Part shown: positions 7,785 to 14,071 of the stretch, piece after piece
Layout: each line of letters starts with the position of its first letter
Numbering within the stretch: position 1 is the first letter of the stretch
Assembly (NCBI GenBank): GCA_900547025.1
Contig: UREZ01000029.1
Coordinates: forward strand, 1-19,745
DNA length: 19,745 nt
DNA from: an uncultured Collinsella sp.
GTDB taxonomy: Bacteria; Actinomycetota; Coriobacteriia; Coriobacteriales; Coriobacteriaceae
Direction: 5' to 3'
Position numbers and translations under genes: made by a program
The notes under the pieces: generated by a model
Databases searched by the model: none
Told to the model about the DNA's origin: nothing
What the model saw: only the letters and a program-made list of their open reading frames with translations

Positions 7785-8348
7785 ATGCCTACCATTTCTA
7801 CCGCCGACTTCAAGAACGGCCTCGGTCTCCGCATTAAGGACAAGGTCTACACCATCGTCGAGTTCCAGCATGTCAAGCCGGGCAAGGGCGGCGCGTTCGT
7901 GCGCTACAAGACCCGCGACATCAAGAGCGGCCGCGTCGTCGAGAACACCTGCAACGCCGGCACCAAGTTCGAGAGCGTCATGCTCACCACCCGTGAGTTC
8001 CAGTACCTCTACAACGATGGCGCCGACTACATCTTCATGGACAACGAGACCTATGAGCAGGTTCCCGTTCCCGAGGACATGGTGGGCGAGAACTCCAAGT
8101 GGCTGCGCGAGAACGACATCTGCCAGCTGCTCTTCGCCGACGATGAGCTCATGGGCGTGACCCCGCCGATGTTCATCGAGACCACCATCGTCCAGACCGA
8201 CCCGGGCTTTAAGGGCGACACCGTCCAGGGTTCAACCAAGCCGGCCACGATCGACACCGGCGCTGTCATCCAGGTCCCCATGTACCTCAACGAGGGCGAG
8301 GTCATCAAGGTTGACACCCGCGACGGCAAGTTCGTCTCCCGCGTCTAG
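7785..8348 (+). CDS. efp: Translation elongation factor P
   Basis: EF-P binds ribosomes stalled on polyproline and promotes peptide bond formation. The 187-aa protein shows the three-domain layout: N-terminal KOW-like domain with the tip loop HVKPGKGGAFVR, a central OB domain, and a C-terminal OB domain ending GEVIKVDTRDGKFVSRV. The tip lysine is K34, counting Met as 1. No lysine-modifying enzyme (EpmA/EpmB, EarP or YmfI type) is encoded nearby, so the modification state is unknown. The start at 7785 is chosen because AAGAAAGG (7772–7779) is ideally spaced and the N-terminus MPTISTADFKNG matches the family. An in-frame ATG at 7752 would add 11 unlikely residues. Confidence 0.97.
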   Translation: MPTISTADFKNGLGLRIKDKVYTIVEFQHVKPGKGGAFVRYKTRDIKSGRVVENTCNAGTKFESVMLTTREFQYLYNDGADYIFMDNETYEQVPVPEDMVGENSKWLRENDICQLLFADDELMGVTPPMFIETTIVQTDPGFKGDTVQGSTKPATIDTGAVIQVPMYLNEGEVIKVDTRDGKFVSRV

Positions 8349-8372
8349 CAACCAACTCTTCTAGGAGGACTC

Positions 8373-8735
8373 ATGCCCCAGGAAATCAAGATTGACGGCA
8401 TCGGCATTTCGCCCGATGTTCTGACCGCCATCGTCTCGCGCGCCGTGTCGGATGTCGAGGGCATCGCCTCCGTTGGCGTCAAGGACCTTGCCACCAACCT
8501 TGTCTCCATGATGCTCTCGTCCAAGGCCCCGGCTTCCGAGCCGGCGGTCGAGGCCGAGGTCGTCGGCGACAAGCTCGCACTCACCGTGCGTGTCGTGGTG
8601 TTCTTTGGCTATCCGTTCAAGAAACTCGCCGAGGCCGTTCGCGCCGCCGTGGTCGCCGCCATCGATGCCCAGGTGGGCGTCGAGGTCGAGCGCGTTGACG
8701 TTTGCATCGACGGCCTCGTTTTCCCCAAGGAGTAA
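8373..8735 (+). CDS. Asp23/Gls24 family protein
   Basis: This 120-aa protein matches the Asp23/Gls24 (DUF322, YqhY-like) family, which in Firmicutes includes cell-envelope stress proteins and a YqhY type linked to fatty-acid metabolism. Conserved features are the N-terminal GIGISPDVLTAIVSRAV, VEGIASVG, the central β-strand pair LALTVRVVVFFGYPF, and a C-terminal amphipathic helix with VERVDVCIDGLVF. There is no signal peptide or transmembrane segment. A strong AGGAGGA (8362–8368) precedes the ATG. It lies 24 nt after efp and 3 nt before nusB, an arrangement also common in Firmicutes (asp23/yqhY–nusB). The exact role here is unknown. Confidence 0.9.
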   Translation: MPQEIKIDGIGISPDVLTAIVSRAVSDVEGIASVGVKDLATNLVSMMLSSKAPASEPAVEAEVVGDKLALTVRVVVFFGYPFKKLAEAVRAAVVAAIDAQVGVEVERVDVCIDGLVFPKE

Positions 8736-8738
8736 CCT

Positions 8739-9326
8739 TTGAGCCTTAAGGTTTATCGCGGGCGTACGCTTGCCCGCAGTCAGGCGCTGCAGCTGCTGTT
8801 CCAGGCCGAGGCCACGGACAGTCCGCTCGAGCGCGTCCTCGAGGGTGATTTCCTGATCTCGAAGGGTCCCCTCGACCCCTATGCGCTGGAGCTTTGCCGC
8901 GGTGCCTACGAGCATATCGATCGTATAGACTGTGCCCTGCGCGCCGTCGCCAAGAACTGGGATCTTATGCGCATGCCCGGTGCCGACCGCAACCTGCTGC
9001 GTATCGCCGTCTACGAGATGCGCTTCCTCACCGACGAGGAGGTCTCGGACGCCATCGTCATCAACGAGGCCGTCGAAATCGCCAAGGCTTATGGTACCGA
9101 CCAGTCCGCGTCGTTTGTCAACGGCGTGCTGGGCAAGATCGCTCGCAGCGAGGAGCTGCCGGGCGAGGACCTGTACCAAGAGCTGCTGGCCGAGGATCGC
9201 GCTCGCGAGGAGGCACAGGCTGCCGAGGCGGCCGCCAATGTCGCTGCCGCTCAGGCTGCCGCCGGTGTACTTGCCGAGGATGCGGACGCTGCTGAGGCCG
9301 TCGAGGCCGACTCCGTCGAGGAGTAG
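8739..9326 (+). CDS. nusB: Transcription antitermination factor NusB, TTG start, extended tail
   Basis: NusB, with NusE (S10), binds boxA RNA and supports rRNA antitermination. Family features are RTLARSQALQLLFQAE at the N-terminus, DRIDCALRAVAKNWDLMRM, LLRIAVYEMRFL, VVINEAVEIAKAYG-like IVINEAVEIAKAYG, and SFVNGVLGKIA. The start codon is TTG at 8739, supported by AAGGAG at 8728–8733 overlapping the end of the previous gene; no ATG fits the conserved N-terminus. The 195-aa length exceeds the usual ~140 aa because of a low-complexity Ala/Glu-rich tail from about residue 150, acidic at the end (ADSVEE). The tail is probably disordered. Confidence 0.95.
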   Translation: MSLKVYRGRTLARSQALQLLFQAEATDSPLERVLEGDFLISKGPLDPYALELCRGAYEHIDRIDCALRAVAKNWDLMRMPGADRNLLRIAVYEMRFLTDEEVSDAIVINEAVEIAKAYGTDQSASFVNGVLGKIARSEELPGEDLYQELLAEDRAREEAQAAEAAANVAAAQAAAGVLAEDADAAEAVEADSVEE

Positions 9327-9328
9327 CC

Positions 9329-9595
9329 ATGCCAGAGGGTTCCGTCCGCAACTTCGATGAGATCTCGGATCGCCTGGACCAGATCATCGCCACCGTTCGC
9401 TCCAAGGATACGTCCTTGGAGCGTTCGCTCGATTTGTTTGACGAGGCGATTGAGCTGGGCTCCCGTGCGGTCGATATGGTCGACAAGTTTGAGCTGACGC
9501 CGCGTGAGGCCGACAAGCTCGAGCAGGAATACGATGAGGATGCGGCAAACGAGTCCCAAGATAGACAGGCTGCATCCCCGGATACGAATGGTTGA
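9329..9595 (+). CDS. xseB: Exodeoxyribonuclease VII small subunit
   Basis: This 88-aa protein is the small subunit of ExoVII, a processive single-strand DNA exonuclease in which several small subunits bind each XseA. The family core is clear: NFDEISDRLDQIIATVRSKDTSLERSLDLFDEAIELG, followed by a coiled helix and a polar, disordered tail from about residue 65. It starts 2 nt after the nusB stop, and its TGA overlaps the tlyA ATG (TGATG). The partner gene xseA, often adjacent, is not in this window. Confidence 0.93.
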   Translation: MPEGSVRNFDEISDRLDQIIATVRSKDTSLERSLDLFDEAIELGSRAVDMVDKFELTPREADKLEQEYDEDAANESQDRQAASPDTNG

Positions 9596-10407
9596 TGGCA
9601 TTCATGAAACGCGTGCGTCTCGATGACGAACTGATTTCACAGGGCATCTGCGCCGATCGCGCGGATGCCCTTCGCACTCTTATGGCCGGCTTGGTTTCGA
9701 GTGGCGGTGAGCGTTTGACCTCTCCGGGGCTCAAGGTGACGCCGGGCCTGCCACTGCACGTTAAGGGGCGTATTCCGTACGTTGGGCGCGGCGGCCTTAA
9801 ACTCGAGGGCGCGCTCGATGCGTTTTGTATCGATCCTACGGGCCTTGCTTGCCTGGACGTAGGCTGCTCTACCGGCGGCTTTACCGATTGCCTGCTCAAG
9901 CGCGGTGCCGCCACGGTCGTTTCGGTTGACGTGGGCCGTGCTCAGTTTGATTGGTCGCTGCGCCAAGACGATCGCGTGACGCTCTATGAACGCACCAACG
10001 TGACGCAGCTGCCCGAGCTCGGCTACGGCGGCGCTATCGACCTGGCCGTGTGCGATGTGTCGTTTACGAGTATTGCGAATATCATCGACGCCGTACTGGC
10101 GTGTCTGAAGCCTTCGGGTTCGTTTTGCACGCTCGTAAAGCCGCAGTTTGAGGCGCCGGCTGCGCTGGTGGGCGAGGGCGGCATCGTGACCGACCCCGCC
10201 GTCCGCCGCGATACGCTCGTGGCGGCGATTGAACTCTTTGCTGCCAAGGGCCTGTTCCCGGTCGATGTGTGCGTGTCGCCCATTCATGGTGCCAAGGGCA
10301 ACGTTGAGTTTTTCCTGTACGGCACGAGATTTGACCCCGGCGATCGCTCGCAAGACGAGCTGCAATCCCAGGTATCGGTTATGAGCGAGAAAGCTGCAAC
10401 GCTATGA
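9595..10407 (+). CDS. tlyA: TlyA family rRNA 2'-O-methyltransferase/hemolysin
   Basis: TlyA methylates the 2'-OH of rRNA riboses (16S C1409 and 23S C1920 in mycobacteria, linked to capreomycin sensitivity). The 270-aa protein has an N-terminal S4 RNA-binding domain (about 7–65), the linker motif YVGRGGLKLEGAL (62–74) and an FtsJ-type methyltransferase with SAM motif CLDVGCSTGGF (86–96), VVSVDVG, and CDVSFTSI. The ATG at 9595 is chosen because it forms a TGATG overlap with xseB. A TTG at 9592 and an ATG at 9604 (MKRVRLDDEL) are alternatives, and the last also gives a complete S4 domain. The gene overlaps nadK by ATGA. In many bacteria dxs lies between xseB and tlyA; it is absent here. Confidence 0.92.
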   Translation: MAFMKRVRLDDELISQGICADRADALRTLMAGLVSSGGERLTSPGLKVTPGLPLHVKGRIPYVGRGGLKLEGALDAFCIDPTGLACLDVGCSTGGFTDCLLKRGAATVVSVDVGRAQFDWSLRQDDRVTLYERTNVTQLPELGYGGAIDLAVCDVSFTSIANIIDAVLACLKPSGSFCTLVKPQFEAPAALVGEGGIVTDPAVRRDTLVAAIELFAAKGLFPVDVCVSPIHGAKGNVEFFLYGTRFDPGDRSQDELQSQVSVMSEKAATL

Positions 10408-11264
10408 AGGTCTTTCTGGTTCCCAATTACTACAAGCAAGAGGCGGTCGAGAGCGGCCTGATGCTCGAGCTTTGGCTGACGCGCCAGGGCTATGAGGTCG
10501 CATGGGCTGCCGACCAGCGATCGAAGATTCAAAGCACGCCTGATATTGACGGCTCCGATCTGGTCATTACGCTCGGCGGCGACGGCACGTTGCTGCGCGC
10601 TGCCCGCATCCTCAACCATCGTGAGATTCCTATCCTCGGTCTTTCCTATGGTCACCTGGGTTTTTTAACTGCTGCGAGTCCCGAGGAGCGCGACATTCTG
10701 CAGGTCGTGAGCGACGCCCTGTCCGGCGAGCTGCATGTGAGCCGTCGCGCTACCATCGCCGCGGATATCGTGTCCGTGCGCGAAGATGGTACGAAGGATG
10801 TTGTGCGCACCTTCGCCCTCAACGACATGGCGCTTACGCGCGGCCCCCTGTCCGATATGGTCGAGTTTGACATCACGGTGTCCGGTCACCATATCGACCG
10901 CCTACGCGGTGACGGTGTCGTCGTTTCGACGGCGACTGGTTCTACGGGTTACGCGCTCAGCGCCGGTGGCCCCATCGTGAGCCCTGACTATACGGGCATG
11001 GTCTGCGTACCCATTGCGCCGCACACCATTCAAGCTCGCGCTTTCTTGACTTCGCCGAGCGATGTCGTCGAAATCTTTATGTCTGATGACCGTCCGAGCG
11101 TTCCGGCGATCGCTATCGATGGACAGTTTATTACCTGCGACGGCACGGTCGAGAGCGTGGCCGTGCGCCGAGGCCCCGGCGATGTGCTGCTGCTCGACTA
11201 CGGCCCCGAGAGTTTTTACAACTCGGTGAGCCGCGTATTCTACGGAGTCCGCCATGATCGATGA
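10404..11264 (+). CDS. nadK: NAD kinase
   Basis: NAD kinase makes NADP+ from NAD+ using ATP or polyphosphate. The 286-aa protein carries LGGDGTLLRAAR (catalytic D60 in GGDGT), GLSYGHLGFLTAA (equivalent to the usual G-x-NxGxLGFL, with Tyr-Gly replacing the Asn-x pair), ALNDMALTRG in the usual NE/ND position, and GDGVVVSTATGSTGYALSAGGPI, which forms the NAD-binding site. The ATG overlaps the tlyA stop, and the end overlaps recN by 11 nt, so the three are likely translationally coupled. The tlyA–nadK–recN order is a common conserved cluster in Gram-positive bacteria. Confidence 0.95.
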   Translation: MKVFLVPNYYKQEAVESGLMLELWLTRQGYEVAWAADQRSKIQSTPDIDGSDLVITLGGDGTLLRAARILNHREIPILGLSYGHLGFLTAASPEERDILQVVSDALSGELHVSRRATIAADIVSVREDGTKDVVRTFALNDMALTRGPLSDMVEFDITVSGHHIDRLRGDGVVVSTATGSTGYALSAGGPIVSPDYTGMVCVPIAPHTIQARAFLTSPSDVVEIFMSDDRPSVPAIAIDGQFITCDGTVESVAVRRGPGDVLLLDYGPESFYNSVSRVFYGVRHDR

Positions 11265-12882
11265 GATGCAGGTTTCTAACATTGCACTCATTCGCGAGGC
11301 GACGCTGCTGCCGAGTGCCGGCCTGACTGTCCTGACCGGCGAGACCGGCGCCGGCAAGACCGCGCTGCTCTCGGCCCTCAAGCTTATTTTGGGTGAGCGC
11401 GCGGATTCGTCGACGGTGCGCGAGGGCGAGGCGCTGGCGAGCGTCGAGGCGCGCCTGTTTGACGGCCCGCACGACACGGAAGGCTTCACGGTCCAGCGCA
11501 GCCTTTCCGCCGAGGGCCGCAGCCGTGTGAAGATTGACGGGCGCATCGCCAGTGTACGCGAGCTTTCGGAGCGCGTTGGTGTGATGATGGATCTGTGCGG
11601 CCAACACGAGCACCAGCGCTTGCTCGATTCGGCACATCACGTTGCGATGGTCGATGCGTGGGCGGGACGCTCTGCGCTCGAGGCGCTGGATGCGTACCGC
11701 GCTTGCTTTAAGGCATCGCGTGCTGCCGCCAAGGAGGTTCGACGTGTTGAAGAGGCCTCGCGTGCGCAGGGGAGCCGCGTCGAGGAGGCGCGCTTTGCGC
11801 TCGAGCGCATCGGCGAGGTCGACCCTAAACCGGGCGAGTATGAGGAACTCGAGGAACTGCTGCCGCGCTCCGAACATGCCCAGGTGCTGGTTGCCACAGC
11901 TAGCGATGCCCATGCATCGCTTGCCTCTGAAGGGGGAGCGCTCGATGCCGTGAACAGCGCCGTGGCAGAACTTTCCCGTATGGCTTCCGTCGATCGCAAA
12001 CTGGGCGACATTGCCGATACGCTTTCGGACGCCTGTATCTCCCTTGAGGATTGCGCGAACGAGCTTCGTGCCTATCGCGATGGTATCGCCTTCGACCCGC
12101 GCGAGCTCGCTCGCATGCGTGAGCGGTATTCCGACCTCAAGGGTCTGTTGCGTCAGTGGGGTCCCACTATGGACGATGTTTTTGCCATGCGCGATCGCTC
12201 GCAAGAGCTGCTGTCCCTGGTTGATGATGGCGATGAACAGATCAAAAAGGCGCGTGAAGCGCTTGGCGCGGCGGAGCGCGAACTGTTTGCTGCCGCCAAG
12301 GCGCTTAAGCGCGCTCGCAATACGGCGGCCCCGCGCTTCTGTCACGAGGTGGGCCGCCAGATGGCTCGCCTGGAGATGGGTAGTGCCGAGCTCGTCTGGG
12401 AGTCGCGTGATCTTCCCCGTGCTGAGTGGACGCCCGTTGGTCCTTCGAGCTACGAGCTGCTATACCGCAGCGGTGCCGGTTTGACGCCGCGCCCCTTGCG
12501 TCGAATTGCGTCGGGCGGTGAGCTCAGCCGCGTCATGCTGGCGAGCAAGGTTGTCCTCGGTAACGCGGACGGTGTCGATACGCTGGTGTTTGACGAGGTC
12601 GATGCTGGTGTCGGTGGCTCCACGGCGCGTGCGCTCGCGGGCGTGCTGGCAAATCTCGCCGCTACGCATCAGGTGATTGTCGTAACCCACTTGGCGCAGG
12701 TCGCCGTCATGGCTGACAAGCATTATGTTGTCAGCAAGGAACCGGGCGATGTTCCCCAGACGCATTTGGACGAGGTAACCGGCGAAGCGCGTACCGCCGA
12801 GATCGCCCGCATGTTGAGCGGCGATCAATCGGAGGCAAGCTTGGCCCACGCAAAGCAGATGCTCAAAGAAGCTCGAGGTTAG
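11254..12882 (+). CDS. recN: DNA repair protein RecN
   Basis: RecN is an SMC-like ATPase that acts early in double-strand break repair. The 542-aa protein has the N-terminal head with Walker A GETGAGKT (29–36), two helical coiled-coil arms (about 150–360, rich in Ala/Glu/Arg), the ABC signature SGGELSRVMLAS near residue 420, and Walker B TLVFDEVDAGVGG near 445–457, followed by HQVIVVTHLAQVAVMAD. The length is close to the usual 550–570 aa. The start at 11254 gives MIDEMQVSNIALI, the typical N-terminus. It is the last gene of the efp operon, and the converging rpiR-type gene ends 59 nt further on. Confidence 0.96.
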   Translation: MIDEMQVSNIALIREATLLPSAGLTVLTGETGAGKTALLSALKLILGERADSSTVREGEALASVEARLFDGPHDTEGFTVQRSLSAEGRSRVKIDGRIASVRELSERVGVMMDLCGQHEHQRLLDSAHHVAMVDAWAGRSALEALDAYRACFKASRAAAKEVRRVEEASRAQGSRVEEARFALERIGEVDPKPGEYEELEELLPRSEHAQVLVATASDAHASLASEGGALDAVNSAVAELSRMASVDRKLGDIADTLSDACISLEDCANELRAYRDGIAFDPRELARMRERYSDLKGLLRQWGPTMDDVFAMRDRSQELLSLVDDGDEQIKKAREALGAAERELFAAAKALKRARNTAAPRFCHEVGRQMARLEMGSAELVWESRDLPRAEWTPVGPSSYELLYRSGAGLTPRPLRRIASGGELSRVMLASKVVLGNADGVDTLVFDEVDAGVGGSTARALAGVLANLAATHQVIVVTHLAQVAVMADKHYVVSKEPGDVPQTHLDEVTGEARTAEIARMLSGDQSEASLAHAKQMLKEARG

Positions 12883-12901
12883 GTCGTATCAGCGGTGTTG
12901 A

Positions 12902-12932
12902 TGGGACAAAATAGACTGAAATTATTGTCCCA
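12902..12932. repeat. Inverted repeat between convergent recN and rpiR-type genes
   Basis: TGGGACAA (12902–12909) is mirrored by TTGTCCCA (12925–12932) around a 15-nt AT-rich centre. Its position between converging genes suits a bidirectional transcription stop, but neither side has a clear U-tract. The centre (12908–12922) resembles part of the palindrome at 16166–16238. Confidence 0.5.
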
Positions 12933-12941
12933 CTACGCGTT

Positions 12942-13799
12942 TTACTCAACGACCTTATCCGGCTGGATGAGCTCCTCGTAGTAGCTGATATGTTCGCGAG
13001 CGTCTTCAATCTCGGGCAGCAGGAAGTTGTAGATGACTTCGATGATCATCGTGGCACTGATCTTAGAGAACGCAAAGTCGCCTGTCGTCAGCAGCGCTTC
13101 GTGGTTGACGGTATTAAAAGTGTAGTCTGCCAGACGCGCGAGCGGGGATTTGCTGTCGCTGCTGATGACGACTACGGTTGCGCCACAGTTGCGAGCCGCT
13201 TTTGCCATGCGATTCAGTCGGCGCGATTTGCCGGAGTTTGAGATTAGCACGATGACGTCACCCGGGCGCAACGTGAGCGCAAAGCCGATTGATGTCTCGC
13301 TAATGGTGCTCGCCATGCAGCGCAGGCCCAGCTGCGAAAACTTAAACGTCGCATCGAGCGCGACCGCGTTCGTATTGCCCACGGCGGCGAACTCAATAAC
13401 GCCGGCATTCTTAAGCGCGTGTACAACTGCGGCCAACGTGTCGTGATCTATGCCGTCGATGGTCGCATTAAGCTCACTCACCTTGGCGGCGAGGATATTT
13501 TTTAGGCTCTGCTCCATGTTGTCGAGCGATACCTCGTCGGTCAGACCCTCGTTGCGCTGGCTTTCCAAATCCCTCGCCAACGAAAACTGAAAGCTGCGGA
13601 AGCTGCCAAAGCCCAGCTTGCGGCAGAAACGCGAAACGGTCGCCTCGGACGTGGAGGCAGCGCGCGAGAGCTGAGCGGCCGTGAGGCGTGGCGCTTCGGA
13701 CTGGTGCTCCAATATATAGTCGACAATGCGCTGCTCGGACTCGCTGTATCCCTGATGGGTACTAATGAGGGAAAGTGCGCTCTTGCTACTATCGGTCAT
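12942..13799 (-). CDS. RpiR/MurR family regulator with SIS domain
   Basis: This 285-aa transcription factor has an N-terminal RpiR-type helix-turn-helix (about 1–80: QRIVDYILEHQ, LTAAQLSRAASTSEATVSRFCRKLGFGSF) and a C-terminal SIS sugar-phosphate-binding domain (about 110–255: GVIEFAAVGNTNAVA, RPGDVIVLISNSGKSR, GATVVVISSD). SIS regulators sense phosphosugars; with a fructose PTS divergent to it, fructose-1-phosphate or a related ester is a reasonable guess, not shown by sequence. The start at 13799 is chosen because AGGAG lies just upstream. A more distal in-frame ATG at 13847 would add 16 residues and collide with the probable –10 box. The TTTCA half-sites in the shared promoter region suggest it controls both itself and the permease. 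Confidence 0.93.
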   Translation of the reverse strand: MTDSSKSALSLISTHQGYSESEQRIVDYILEHQSEAPRLTAAQLSRAASTSEATVSRFCRKLGFGSFRSFQFSLARDLESQRNEGLTDEVSLDNMEQSLKNILAAKVSELNATIDGIDHDTLAAVVHALKNAGVIEFAAVGNTNAVALDATFKFSQLGLRCMASTISETSIGFALTLRPGDVIVLISNSGKSRRLNRMAKAARNCGATVVVISSDSKSPLARLADYTFNTVNHEALLTTGDFAFSKISATMIIEVIYNFLLPEIEDAREHISYYEELIQPDKVVE

Positions 13800-13847
13800 G
13801 GATGGCTCCTGGTTGGCATGAAAATCTAGCTTGATTTGCAATGCCAT

Positions 13848-13853
13848 AGTATA
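13848..13853 (-). promoter_or_regulatory. Probable –10 box of the rpiR-type gene
   Basis: On the minus strand this reads TATACT, about 50 nt before the chosen ATG at 13799, a normal leader length. The –35 is not convincing. A TTTCA/TGAAA half-site lies directly upstream (13860–13865), where a bound repressor could block transcription. Confidence 0.4.
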
Positions 13854-13886
13854 CGGGCATTTTCAATTACAAGATACACCTTGCCG

Positions 13887-13924
13887 TTTCAAGTGTTGAT
13901 GGTAAACTTTCACTTGTCGTTTAC
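13887..13924. promoter_or_regulatory. Cluster of inverted half-sites upstream of the PTS gene
   Basis: CAAGTG (13890–13895) is inverted as CACTTG (13911–13916), and GTAAAC (13902–13907) is inverted as GTTTAC (13919–13924), interleaved in 35 bp. TTTCAAGTGT at 13887–13896 recurs exactly at 13994–14003. Such interleaved symmetry, midway between divergent genes, is typical of operator DNA for a dimeric or tetrameric regulator. Confidence 0.45.
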
Positions 13925-13929
13925 GGTTA

Positions 13930-13944
13930 TGAAAGAACCTTTCA
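13930..13944. promoter_or_regulatory. Candidate RpiR operator, TGAAAG-N3-CTTTCA
   Basis: This is a perfect 15-bp palindrome (6-bp arms, 3-bp centre) in the intergenic region shared by the RpiR-type regulator and the fructose permease. TGAAA/TTTCA half-sites also occur at about 13861, 13887, 13908 and 13994. Binding by the adjacent regulator is inferred from position and symmetry. Confidence 0.5.
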
Positions 13945-13993
13945 CCGGAGAATTGCGCCTTGTCTCTTCTCACGCGGACGGTAGGTTGGTATC

Positions 13994-14003
13994 TTTCAAG
14001 TGT
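13994..14003 (+). repeat. Second copy of the TTTCAAGTGT direct repeat
   Basis: An exact 10-bp copy of 13887–13896, placed 107 bp downstream and about 70 bp before the permease start. It could be an auxiliary binding site of the same regulator. Confidence 0.4.
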
Positions 14004-14009
14004 GGAAAA

Positions 14010-14050
14010 ACGCGCATCGAAGCGCGTGTAGGGGAGCGCCCGCGGGCGCT
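14010..14050 (+). promoter_or_regulatory. Two hairpins in the PTS permease leader
   Basis: ACGCGC (14010–14015) pairs with GCGCGT (14022–14027) around a 6-nt loop. A 16-bp perfect palindrome, AGCGCCCGCGGGCGCT, follows at 14035–14050. The ribosome binding site AAGGAGG begins about 9 nt later. No U-tract follows, so these are not terminators; they may stabilise the leader or modulate translation. Confidence 0.4.
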
Positions 14051-14071
14051 GTACTCAAGAAGGAGGGACAC

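Noticed and set aside
11131..12345. 404-codon minus-strand frame opposite recN
   Set aside because: It is antisense to an intact RecN with all ATPase motifs and shows no family resemblance.
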